Assembly (NCBI GenBank): GCA_016718805.1
Contig: JADKCP010000001.1
Location: 496,001-560,000, forward strand
From: Bacteroidota bacterium
GTDB taxonomy: Bacteria > Bacteroidota > Bacteroidia > UBA4408
Direction of reading: 5' to 3'
Length of the DNA: 64,000 bases
The notes under the pieces were generated by a model that worked only from the letters and a program-made list of their open reading frames with translations, made no database searches and was not told the DNA's origin. The stretch's first letter is position 1. Every line of letters begins with the position of its first letter. This document shows, piece after piece, positions 1 through 9,226 of this stretch. The position numbers were made by a program, and so were the translations under genes.

Positions 1-776
1 GTTCGAGTGTCCTTACTAGTACGAAATAAAAGCAATTTTTCGCCATCGGCCGATAATCCGGTGCATGCATCATGTGTAACTGTATTAATGGTACTATCGA
101 GTAGTTTTGGAGCAGTCCAGATACCATTGTTGCGAAAGGTTTGATAGATATCTTCATAATATTCGCCGTACGCATTTAGTTTATCGTGTAATTCATTTTT
201 TCGACGCGATGTAAAAATCATAAACTTTTCATCGGCAGGAATCAATGGAACGTATTCCGGAAATTCAGTATTAATAGTTGGTCCAAGGTTCTCAATTTCT
301 ACTGAACTATATTTAGTAGACTCTAATAATTGAGCCGAATAGCATTTAATAAGCAAGTCGTTTATTTCTTTGGCCAAATGTTCTTTCTCACCTTTAGCAC
401 TTTGGTAAGCGTTGAAGCTGACAATTGCTTTATCAAAATCTTTTGAGAGATGATAAAGGATACCCAAGTAATAATTTGCTTCAGGATAATCAGCGCTTTT
501 TATTCGTTCAAAATTTTTACGTGAATCATGACGGAATTTTTTTATTTCGAATTTGCACATTCCCAATTTATAATTCAATTCCTTGTTGGTACTATCAATT
601 GCTTCAGCTTTTTCAAATGCAATTTTTGCATTCAAGTAATCACCTATTTCGAAGCCTTGATTTCCTTCCCACATCAACTTACGAAACTCTTTTGTATTCG
701 ATTGCGCGAATGCACCTAAAGAATACAATACCAGCAGAAGCAGTACAAGACAATTTTTAACGTAGTAGTGTAACAT
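1..776 (-). CDS. TPR and PD40 (WD40-like) surface-associated protein, PorE/OmpA-type, partial
   Basis: The reading frame is open from an ATG at 776 to the left edge of the window (258 codons seen), so the stop lies outside. The first 25 residues form a signal peptide ending in GAFAQ. Residues about 27-145 look like tetratricopeptide repeats (for example NYKLGMCKFE and ANYYLGILYHLSKDFDKAI). From about residue 170 there are PD40 propeller blades (EFPEYVPLIPADEKFMIFTS, then DACTGLSADGEKLLLF). This order is typical of Bacteroidota periplasmic or outer-membrane proteins that usually end in an OmpA peptidoglycan-binding domain, such as the T9SS accessory protein PorE; that C-terminus is not in the window, so the OmpA part is inference. 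The start codon lies 20 bases inside the end of the giant surface-protein gene upstream, which suggests translational coupling and a shared role. Confidence 0.8.
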   Translation of the reverse strand, partial: MLHYYVKNCLVLLLLVLYSLGAFAQSNTKEFRKLMWEGNQGFEIGDYLNAKIAFEKAEAIDSTNKELNYKLGMCKFEIKKFRHDSRKNFERIKSADYPEANYYLGILYHLSKDFDKAIVSFNAYQSAKGEKEHLAKEINDLLIKCYSAQLLESTKYSSVEIENLGPTINTEFPEYVPLIPADEKFMIFTSRRKNELHDKLNAYGEYYEDIYQTFRNNGIWTAPKLLDSTINTVTHDACTGLSADGEKLLLFRTSKDTR

Positions 777-3700
777 CGCCTGTTTTATAAAGTGTTTGTC
801 CATTATTTAATACAATTCGTGCTTTCCAAACATATACCCCCATTGGGCAAAGTTTCCCTCTGTAATAGCCATCCCAACCTTGTTTAAGTGTGTTGCTTTC
901 AAAAATTAATTCTCCCCACCTGTCAAAAACCTGAATTTTAAATTCAACAACTCCTGCTGTGTAAGGGAAAAACACATCGTTGTCTAAACTGTTAGGATCA
1001 TATACACCACCTGACGAGTAGCCGGGATTAGGTGTAAATGCATTTGGAAATAGAATTTGTGCATTGGTTTTAATTTCAATCGTCATCTTGTCCTCACATC
1101 CAAAAGCTGTTGTTGCTGTTAACTGCACAGGAAAATTTCCAACTTGTGTATAACTGTATTGGGGATTTTCAAGTGTTGAACTACCCCCGTCTCCAAACTC
1201 CCATACATACGAAGTTGCACCTACCGATTGGTTGTTTGTTTGTAATAAATCTGTTGGTAAATCCAGATTAGTTGAGTTTAAAGAAAATGCAGCGATAGGC
1301 AACGGATGAGCCGAGATAACTGTTGGTGCAGTTGCGTTATTGTTGGTACAGCCGTTTGCAGTTGTAACAGATAAGCTAACCGGATAACTACCTGCTTGTG
1401 TAAAAGTATGTGTTGGATTTTGTATAGAAGAGGTCGTACCGTCACTGAATGTCCAACTCCAACTTGTTATTGGATCGCTGGCATTTCCTGAGATTGAATT
1501 ATCAGTAAATTGCACGATGAGCGGCACACATCCACCCAAAATAGCTGGTGTAAATGCAATTTGTGGTGGAGGATTAAATTCAATTCGAATAGAATCGACT
1601 ACTGCAACGCCGCAACTATTTAAAACCGAAACAATATAGGTTGTTGGTTGCAATGGTGTTACAGCAATTGGGCCCGGACCGTTTCCTAAGTTATTGTTCC
1701 AAGAATAGGTCAATAGCCCGGTATTTCCGCTAGTTTGTACTGAAATCTGTGTTGTTTGACCTGGGCAAATTGGGGTATTTCCAACTACTTGAACACTCGA
1801 TGCAGGTAAGGTAAACACGATGGCATTAATAGTATCTACTGTTCCGCTACATCCACTTTGGTCAGATGCAAAAACAAAATATGTACTACTCGAAATAGGT
1901 GCTACTGTTAAGCTTCCTGAATTAATCACGTTTTGTGGTTGCCACGAGTAAAAGTAATTACCGGCTCCTCCACTGGCGGTGGCAGTAAGTGTCCCCGATT
2001 GTCCTAAGCAAACTGAAATATCTGGAGCAGCTGAAGTAATAACCTGACTGGGTTGTGTTAGTGTAGCAGTATTGCTTGCAGTACATCCTTTAGCATCGGT
2101 AACTGTTACCTGTGTTGAACCGGCCAATAGACCAGTGGCTGTGCTGTTAAACTGAGGAGGTACAGTTGCCCAGGCATAGGTATAAGGAAAAGTTCCTCCA
2201 ACTCCAATTGCAGTAGCAGAACCGGTTCCGCCAAAACAAGTAGGGTTTATTACAGCACCAATAGCCGACGATAAAAGGCTTGGTTGGGTAATACTTATTG
2301 AGATAGAGGTGCTACAACTATTTTGGTCAAAAGCAGTTACATTGTAGCTTCCTGCCGATAAATTGTTTACCGAAGGGCTACTGGATAGTATTGGCGACCA
2401 AGAATAGGTATAGTTGCCTGCACCGCCACTTGCTGAAACAATGGCCGCACCATTACTTCCGCCAAAGCAGGAAACCTGCGTGTTTGATTGAGCTAAAAGA
2501 GTTAAAGGAGAAGGCTCCGAAATACTAGCCGAAACACTTGTTTGACAACCTATACCATCTGTAATTAATGCAGTGTAATTACCGGCACTTAAATTTTGAG
2601 CAATTAAATTTGTCCCACCAAAAGGTGACCAATTAATGGTATAAGGTAAAGTTCCTTGATTGATTTGTATGCTTGCTAAACCGTTATTTCCACCTGCACA
2701 AGAAACATTGGTTGAAAACAACAAGGATGCTGTTGGCCCCGGAATATTGGTAAGCGTTGTTTGATTGGTTGATGTACAGTTTTTTGAATCAGTTACCACT
2801 AAAGTGTAACTGCCCGGTAATGCTCCATTTAGAATGGAGTTGGTGGAGTTGGTTGGAGTCCACAAATAGGTATAAGGTGAGGTACCTCCCGAAACCTGAG
2901 ATGTAATCGACCCATTTGACAAACCGCAAGAAGGATCAGATGGAGATAAATTAACTACCATTTGTGTGGGTTGAGTTACACTAACAGCCACGTTTGTTTG
3001 GCAGTTATTGGCATCGGTTACTGCAACAAAATAATTGCCCGGACTCAAACCGGTAGCAGTTTGTAAATTACCTCCACTTGGCGACCATAGGAAAGTGTAT
3101 CCTGGAGTTCCTCCAACTACAGTTGCTTGAGCTGTACCATTTGATCCACCAAAACAATTTGTAGCTGTACTGCTTGCACTTGCAGCAAGTGGTTGTGTTG
3201 GTTGTGTGATAGTTGCAATTGCAGTATTTGTACATCCATTAAAATCAGTTATTTCAACAGTGTAAGTACCTGCGGCTAAGTTTACTCCCGTTGGACCGTT
3301 TCCACCAGAAGGAATCCAACTGTAATTGTAAAAGGGTGTTCCACCACTAACACTAACTGTTGCACTACCATTGTTACCTGCAAAGCAACTTACATTTGTT
3401 GTACTGCTAATGGTGGCAGAAATTTGAGTTGGTTCATCAATTGAAAAAGTGTTAGTGATTACACAATTGTTTGAATCGGTAACTACAATGGTATAAACAG
3501 CTGATGCTAAATTTGAAATTGAGGAGGTAGATCCGCCTACAGGTGACCATGCATAAGAATATCCCGGAGTTCCTCCACTTACCAATACACTTGCTGATCC
3601 ATTTGTTCCTCCAAAACAGGAAACATCAGCGGTTGTTAAATTTAAAACAAGTTGTGTCGGTTGAGTTATTGAAGGACTCGTTGTAGCTAATGAATTGCAT

Positions 3701-6700
3701 CCGTTAGCATCGGTAACTACTACTGTGTAAACTCCTGCGGTAAGTCCGGTTGCAACAGGTCCCGTTCCACCTGTAGGTAACCAATTAAATGTAAAAGGAC
3801 CGGTTCCACTTGAAACATTTGCTGAGGCTGTTCCATTGTTACCACCAAAGCATGTCACATTAGTAATTCCAATAATGGATACCGATGGACCATTGTTATC
3901 ATTAACATTTACCAATTCGGTAGTGGTGCAACCGTTTCCATCTGTAATTAAAACGGAGTAGGCACCCGACAACAAATTACTGGCAGTATTGGCTGTTCCT
4001 CCTGAAGGCGACCACTGATAACTGAAGGATGGAACACCTCCAGTTACTGTTACAAAAGCAGATCCATTGGCTAAACCACAATTTGAATTGGTTGAGCCCG
4101 ATGTAACTGATAAAGGTAAAGGTTCAGTAACTGTTGCAACACCGGTTGTAGTACACCCATTATTGTCAGTTACTAAAACAGTATAATTTCCTTGGGTTAA
4201 TCCCGAAACTGTTTGTGCAGTGGAACCTCCGGGCGTCCAAAAAAAGCTGTAAGGAGAAGTACCACCAGCTGCATTTGCCTGAACCGATCCGGAATTGGCA
4301 CCGTTACAGGCTGCAGGAGTAGCACTTGTTAAAACGGATAAGGCTTGTGTTGGTTGAGTTAACACTACTGTATTTTGTGTTTGACAATTGTTGTTGTCGC
4401 TTACGGTTACTGTGTAGGAACCTGCCTGAACCGCCGTTATAGTGGCAGTAATAAAATTACCCGGTGTCCAAAAATAAGAGTATCCTGGGGTGCCTCCTGT
4501 GGCGTTGATACTAACCGAGCCGGTTGCGGCATTAAAACACTTAATATTTTGTTGATTAATAAAATTTGCTTGTAAAGCAGGAGGCTCAGTAATAGTAACA
4601 AATCCGAAAGCTTTACAGCCTTTGGTATCAGTAACAGTTAAGGTATAAGTACCACTCGCTAAATTTGAAATACTGCTAGTGTTTAAATTACCCGGTGTCC
4701 ACAAATAAGTATAACCTGGATTTCCACCACTGGCCAATACCGTTGCAGTACCATTGTTAGAGTTGGTGCAAGTTTCGTTGGTTTGTGTGATAGGAGCTAA
4801 AATTGCTGTTGATTGCGTAACCGTTATCGAATCTACTTTTATACAACCTTTGTTATCTGTCACCTGAAGTGTGTAAACACCGGCAGCTAAACCACTAACA
4901 CTAGGAGCAGTGCTTCCACCGGGACTCCAATTATATACATATGGTGCAGTACCTCCATTAATTGAACTACTAACACTACCTGTACTTGTTCCAAAGCAAT
5001 CAATGCTTGTTGCAGTTAAACTGGAAGTTAAAACTGCCGGTTGTGTCAGTGTAAAAGAATTACTTTGTTGACAGTTTTTTGAATCAGTTACAGTTACTGA
5101 ATAAGTGCCTATTGGTTGATTAATAATGGAAGAAGTTGTTTGGTTTCCCGGTTGCCATAGATAAGTATATGGTGCCGTTCCACCAGTTGGATTAAGTACA
5201 ATTGAACCATTGCTTCCTCCAAAACAGGAAATAGCGGTAGTGTTTCCGGTAAATGATAATTGGCTTGGTTGGGTGATGGTTACACTTTGTGTATTTGTAC
5301 AACCATTACCATCAGTAATTATTACCGTATAAGTTCCTTGTGTAAGATTGCTAGCCGTTGCGTTTGTTTGAGCAGGAACTGTATTCCAGAAAAAACTAAA
5401 AGGACTTAATCCACCGGATACTGTTACCGCAGCAGATCCATTATTCCCTCCAAAGCAACTTACATCGGTTGGTACAACGGTAACTGTTCCATTAAACCCA
5501 CTGTAGTTTATGAGTACTGTATCACTCACTGCAGGGCATCCGGGAGTATTGCCGGTTGAAGTCAGAACCAGGCTGACATTTCCGTTTAAAATGTCACTGT
5601 TACTTAATATATAAGTTGCATTTAGGCTAGTATTTGAAGGTGAAAATGTACCAGTTCCTAGGCTTGTCCATATACCACTAGTGGTACCACCTGTAACACT
5701 TCCATTTAATTGAATGTTGGCAGGAGCACATAAAGCTTGATTATTTCCGGCATTCACAGTAGCAATCAAATTATTGATAATGCTGATGTCGTCGGTTGAT
5801 GAGCACACTCCTTGACTAATCGTCCATCTTAATACCAGTGTACCACCGGGTAACAATCCGGTAATAGTAGTTGTGGGTGAGGTTGGGTTAGATATAAATC
5901 CAGCACCCGACACTATTGACCATTGACCAGTACCTACAGCAGGTGTATTGGCTGTCATAGTAGCACTTGTTGCCATACACAAGTTTTGGTCGGCTCCGGC
6001 AGCAGCGGTAGTTGGCACTAGATCGCCGCTAATGATTACAACATCACCAGTCGATAAACAACCGGGACTTGAAATGTTCCAAAGTAAGCTAACCGAACTT
6101 CCCGGTGTTATGCCTGATATAGTAGTAGTAGGTGACAGTGGGTTGGCAATAGTTGCCGAACCTGAAAGAATTGACCAGGTTCCAGTACCCGTGCTAGGTG
6201 TATTTGCAGCAAGTGTTGCTGTTGTTGTTCCACAAATAATCTGATCAGGACCAGCATTGGCTATTGTTGGCGAATTAGTAATAGTAACTACCATTGTACT
6301 TACAGATGCAGGGCAGTTGCCATTTCCTGTTGAGGTAAGTGTTAAAGTTACTGACCCAATTGCAGTATCGGCAATACTAGGAATATAACTGGCATTAAGG
6401 GTAGTAGCATTCGGACTAAAAGTTCCACTACCATTACTTGTCCATATACCTCCTGTTGCACCGTTAATTATTCCATTTAATGTTACGGTGGCGTTGTTAC
6501 CACATACAGTTTGGTTTGGACCTGCATTAGCAATTGGCAGTGGATTAATAGTTACAGGAAGCACTATGGTATCCACACAATTCGTATTGCTTCCTACGAT
6601 GAGTGTAACATTATATACACCGCCAGTGGTATACACATGCGTTGGGTTTTGCAATGTTGAACTTGTATTATCTCCAAAATTCCACGACCATGAGTTCAAG

Positions 6701-8382
6701 GTGGCATTGGCCGAATGTGTAGTTAAATCAGTAAAAGAAACAGCGTTTCCGGCACATTGTGGAGAGGTAGAACTAAAATTTGGAACGACTGAACTAATCA
6801 CTAATTGAGTAGTTGCTGTATTCGCACAATTCGTACCAACACCTGTTGTAAGTGATACTGTATAATTTCCGGGATTTGGATAAGTGTAAGTAGGAGTATT
6901 TAAAGTTGAATTGTCGTTGGTAGTTGTTGGATCACCAAAATCCCATAACCATCCTGCACCTGAACTTCCGCCAAGGTTTGCAAAAGAAATAGTATTGCTG
7001 TTGCACGAACTTACCGGAGATAAAACCGCAGGTACAAATTGAGGACAGGTTATTACGTTAAATTGAAAATCGCGGTATGTTGAACTAATGTATACTCCGT
7101 TTCTATATTCTTTCACCAATATACCAACGACATACTGACCAAGTGCCGAAGGTGTTCCGCTAAGCAAACCGCTAGCTGAATTTAAAGTTAAGGGTGTTCC
7201 TCCCAATGGATTTGTTGCTGAAAAACCTCCCAAAAATGTTACTGGCTGAAAGGTAGCTGTGTTATTTGGAAAAGTTGGATCTAACGCACCAGGACCATTA
7301 TCACCATTAAACGGTGTATAAAATGAGTAGGAAAGGGAATCTCCATTTAAATCGGTAGCCGAATGATCAAATGTAAACGGCTCTCCAACACACAAAAATA
7401 ATGGCGGAAACAGTGTGAAAGTAGGGTTGCTGTTATCTGTAAAAGTTGTACCACTTACCAATACATTGTCGAAACGATAAATTTCAGTATTCGGTGAATT
7501 CAAATCATAGTGCACTCGAATAATAATTTGTACTGTGGCACCAACCAAACCGCTTTGTGTGGCAACTGCATTTGCAAAATCATCGGCAATAAATCCATTT
7601 GTTGAAAAAAGCGTTAATGGTCCACCATTTATACGGTAGTATACAAATATTGAATCGTTCACATCTAAGGTTCCATTCTCAGATAAGTCAACACTTAAAT
7701 TTACTCCACCTATAAAGGCGGCAATTGGAATAACTTGAGATGTCCATGTTTGCTGTCCATCATCATCTCCGGTAAGTTGAAACAAATTGTTATTTACGCT
7801 AGCCGTGGTTGGGGCAATAGCTCCTGCAGTGGTACTCCAAGCAGTAGTTCCATTATCAACCGTTGTTCCGTTGGCTAAAGCAAAATCTTCTCCCCATAAA
7901 ACCGCTGGCCCTGGAATGTATGCATAGAAACTTTCTCCCACATTATTACCTGAAGCATTAACGTTAGTTAAACTCAAATTTCGGGCTACCACCTGAAAAT
8001 ACATATGATAACCGCCCGGATTAGGAGGAAGGTTATTAACAGTTATTGTATACAAGCCTTCTTGTGTACAAGGCATTGGATTAGGTGGAGTTGCACAAGT
8101 ATCGAGGTTACTGGGAACAGGCGTTATGGTACTTAATGGAATGGTAATATCGCGACTTGGACTAAAAGCTGCACCATTGTAACCAAGTACTGAAATGGTA
8201 ACTGAATTAGGGAGCTGAACTGTTCCTGGACCGCAATCGCGATACAGTTTTAAGGTTACTGTATAATTAGATCCTCCGTTGTGAACATAGGTTAAAGAGC
8301 CACCAACAATATGTGTAGAATGGGCGAAGAATGGAAGACTTAAAAACAGTGTAAGTAGTAGGAAGTGTAGTTTTGCTTTCAT
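757..8382 (-). CDS. Giant T9SS type B sorted surface protein with PKD domains and 15 SprB repeats
   Basis: This 2541-residue exported protein starts with a signal peptide (about residues 1-22, ending FFAHS). An N-terminal domain beginning THIVGGSLTY is shared in style with other gliding-associated proteins. Two PKD domains follow (motifs WLWDFGD and WSWNFGD), then several Ig-like cysteine-paired modules. Residues about 965-2105 hold 15 consecutive SprB repeats, each built as SCFGGNNGS ... GGTPGYTYLW ... GTYTVxVTDxxGC. Two more PKD domains (WSWTFSDG, YVWEFGDGG) precede the C-terminal type B sorting domain of about 85 residues (FPNAFTPN ... FDRWGELIFES ... GWDGYYRGK). In Flavobacterium johnsoniae, SprB is the mobile gliding adhesin and proteins with this C-terminus are exported by the T9SS; adhesin function here is inference. 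A well-formed promoter lies just upstream at 8406-8436. Confidence 0.9.
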   Translation of the reverse strand: MKAKLHFLLLTLFLSLPFFAHSTHIVGGSLTYVHNGGSNYTVTLKLYRDCGPGTVQLPNSVTISVLGYNGAAFSPSRDITIPLSTITPVPSNLDTCATPPNPMPCTQEGLYTITVNNLPPNPGGYHMYFQVVARNLSLTNVNASGNNVGESFYAYIPGPAVLWGEDFALANGTTVDNGTTAWSTTAGAIAPTTASVNNNLFQLTGDDDGQQTWTSQVIPIAAFIGGVNLSVDLSENGTLDVNDSIFVYYRINGGPLTLFSTNGFIADDFANAVATQSGLVGATVQIIIRVHYDLNSPNTEIYRFDNVLVSGTTFTDNSNPTFTLFPPLFLCVGEPFTFDHSATDLNGDSLSYSFYTPFNGDNGPGALDPTFPNNTATFQPVTFLGGFSATNPLGGTPLTLNSASGLLSGTPSALGQYVVGILVKEYRNGVYISSTYRDFQFNVITCPQFVPAVLSPVSSCNSNTISFANLGGSSGAGWLWDFGDPTTTNDNSTLNTPTYTYPNPGNYTVSLTTGVGTNCANTATTQLVISSVVPNFSSTSPQCAGNAVSFTDLTTHSANATLNSWSWNFGDNTSSTLQNPTHVYTTGGVYNVTLIVGSNTNCVDTIVLPVTINPLPIANAGPNQTVCGNNATVTLNGIINGATGGIWTSNGSGTFSPNATTLNASYIPSIADTAIGSVTLTLTSTGNGNCPASVSTMVVTITNSPTIANAGPDQIICGTTTATLAANTPSTGTGTWSILSGSATIANPLSPTTTISGITPGSSVSLLWNISSPGCLSTGDVVIISGDLVPTTAAAGADQNLCMATSATMTANTPAVGTGQWSIVSGAGFISNPTSPTTTITGLLPGGTLVLRWTISQGVCSSTDDISIINNLIATVNAGNNQALCAPANIQLNGSVTGGTTSGIWTSLGTGTFSPSNTSLNATYILSNSDILNGNVSLVLTSTGNTPGCPAVSDTVLINYSGFNGTVTVVPTDVSCFGGNNGSAAVTVSGGLSPFSFFWNTVPAQTNATASNLTQGTYTVIITDGNGCTNTQSVTITQPSQLSFTGNTTAISCFGGSNGSIVLNPTGGTAPYTYLWQPGNQTTSSIINQPIGTYSVTVTDSKNCQQSNSFTLTQPAVLTSSLTATSIDCFGTSTGSVSSSINGGTAPYVYNWSPGGSTAPSVSGLAAGVYTLQVTDNKGCIKVDSITVTQSTAILAPITQTNETCTNSNNGTATVLASGGNPGYTYLWTPGNLNTSSISNLASGTYTLTVTDTKGCKAFGFVTITEPPALQANFINQQNIKCFNAATGSVSINATGGTPGYSYFWTPGNFITATITAVQAGSYTVTVSDNNNCQTQNTVVLTQPTQALSVLTSATPAACNGANSGSVQANAAGGTSPYSFFWTPGGSTAQTVSGLTQGNYTVLVTDNNGCTTTGVATVTEPLPLSVTSGSTNSNCGLANGSAFVTVTGGVPSFSYQWSPSGGTANTASNLLSGAYSVLITDGNGCTTTELVNVNDNNGPSVSIIGITNVTCFGGNNGTASANVSSGTGPFTFNWLPTGGTGPVATGLTAGVYTVVVTDANGCNSLATTSPSITQPTQLVLNLTTADVSCFGGTNGSASVLVSGGTPGYSYAWSPVGGSTSSISNLASAVYTIVVTDSNNCVITNTFSIDEPTQISATISSTTNVSCFAGNNGSATVSVSGGTPFYNYSWIPSGGNGPTGVNLAAGTYTVEITDFNGCTNTAIATITQPTQPLAASASSTATNCFGGSNGTAQATVVGGTPGYTFLWSPSGGNLQTATGLSPGNYFVAVTDANNCQTNVAVSVTQPTQMVVNLSPSDPSCGLSNGSITSQVSGGTSPYTYLWTPTNSTNSILNGALPGSYTLVVTDSKNCTSTNQTTLTNIPGPTASLLFSTNVSCAGGNNGLASIQINQGTLPYTINWSPFGGTNLIAQNLSAGNYTALITDGIGCQTSVSASISEPSPLTLLAQSNTQVSCFGGSNGAAIVSASGGAGNYTYSWSPILSSSPSVNNLSAGSYNVTAFDQNSCSTSISISITQPSLLSSAIGAVINPTCFGGTGSATAIGVGGTFPYTYAWATVPPQFNSTATGLLAGSTQVTVTDAKGCTASNTATLTQPSQVITSAAPDISVCLGQSGTLTATASGGAGNYFYSWQPQNVINSGSLTVAPISSSTYFVFASDQSGCSGTVDTINAIVFTLPASSVQVVGNTPICPGQTTQISVQTSGNTGLLTYSWNNNLGNGPGPIAVTPLQPTTYIVSVLNSCGVAVVDSIRIEFNPPPQIAFTPAILGGCVPLIVQFTDNSISGNASDPITSWSWTFSDGTTSSIQNPTHTFTQAGSYPVSLSVTTANGCTNNNATAPTVISAHPLPIAAFSLNSTNLDLPTDLLQTNNQSVGATSYVWEFGDGGSSTLENPQYSYTQVGNFPVQLTATTAFGCEDKMTIEIKTNAQILFPNAFTPNPGYSSGGVYDPNSLDNDVFFPYTAGVVEFKIQVFDRWGELIFESNTLKQGWDGYYRGKLCPMGVYVWKARIVLNNGQTLYKTGDVTLLR

Positions 8383-8405
8383 CTTTTCGAGTTCAAAAAG
8401 CTAAT

Positions 8406-8436
8406 CAAAGTTAGTTTATTTCATCGCAAGGTCAAA
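8406..8436 (-). promoter_or_regulatory. Bacteroidota-type promoter for the giant SprB-repeat gene
   Basis: Read on the minus strand, TTTG (8436-8433) is followed after 19 bases by TAACTTTG (8413-8406). This matches the Bacteroidota primary sigma consensus, a -33 TTG element and a -7 TAnnTTTG element. Transcription would begin about 15-20 bases before the ATG at 8382, giving a very short leader. Confidence 0.55.
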
Positions 8437-8619
8437 CTAAATTAGCGTGGTTTAAAAATGCACAATGTTTAGGTATCAAATAAAGAACGAATAATTTTGT
8501 ATCAACAATTTATTCAACAATACGAGATTTTTGGGATGAAAGATTGAATAATCTATTCAAATAAGCACAAACTTACTATGAGTAAGAAAAATCGATTGAT
8601 GAATGGATAAGTAAAATGC

Positions 8620-9219
8620 TTACTTATTTTGGATTTGCTCTTGAAATAATTTAGCAACATATTTTCCAATAATATCAAATTCTAAATTAACCGAATCGCC
8701 TTCTTTGATATATTGGAACACTGTATTGTTGTAGGTATACGGAATTATTGCGACAGAAAACTCTCCCGGTTTTGAATTTACTACTGTTAAACTTACTCCA
8801 TTTATAGTAATGCTTCCTTTTTCAACTGTAATGGAGCTTAAAGCATGAGTATGCTTAAAAGTAAATAACCAACTACCATTCTGATTAGTGATGCTAGTGC
8901 ATGTTGCTGTTTGATCTACATGCCCTTGTACAATATGTCCATCCAGTCGTCCATTTAAAAGCATACATCGTTCTAAATTAATTGAATTGCCCAAGCTTAA
9001 ACCGCCTAAATTCGTTTTTAGTAAAGTTTCATGAATCGCAGTAACAGTATAGCTTTTTTCGGACAGTGCGGTAACAGTTAGGCAAACACCATTGTGTGCA
9101 ACACTTTGGTCAACTTTTAATTCGGCTATAAAGGGAGCTTCAAGGGTGAAGTGAGTATTGTTGTTTTCTTGCTGAATCGCAATCACTTTCCCTAAGCACT
9201 CAATAATTCCGGTAAACAT
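8620..9219 (-). CDS. ribE: Riboflavin synthase, alpha subunit
   Basis: Riboflavin synthase dismutates two 6,7-dimethyl-8-ribityllumazine molecules into riboflavin and a pyrimidinedione, the last step of riboflavin biosynthesis in the cytosol. The 199-residue length and the N-terminus MFTGIIE are characteristic. The two internally repeated lumazine-binding barrels are visible, each with its own core motif: HNGVCLTVTAL near residues 42-52 and INGVSLTVVNS near residues 138-148. The gene starts only 7 bases after the stop of the surface-protein gene upstream (9227-11890), so it is probably read from the mqnC-side transcript. No FMN riboswitch is apparent in the short gap, and no other rib gene is adjacent. 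Confidence 0.95.
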   Translation of the reverse strand: MFTGIIECLGKVIAIQQENNNTHFTLEAPFIAELKVDQSVAHNGVCLTVTALSEKSYTVTAIHETLLKTNLGGLSLGNSINLERCMLLNGRLDGHIVQGHVDQTATCTSITNQNGSWLFTFKHTHALSSITVEKGSITINGVSLTVVNSKPGEFSVAIIPYTYNNTVFQYIKEGDSVNLEFDIIGKYVAKLFQEQIQNK

Positions 9220-9226
9220 TGAAAAG

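Noticed and set aside
2030..5480. Regularly spaced repeats that might suggest a CRISPR array
   Set aside because: The period is about 225 bases, the units are diverged, and they are in-frame SprB protein repeats.
5948..6808. Long open frames opposite the giant SprB-repeat gene
   Set aside because: They lie antisense to strongly coding, domain-rich sequence and have no recognisable products; similar shadows occur opposite all large beta-rich genes here (for example 49631-50491).
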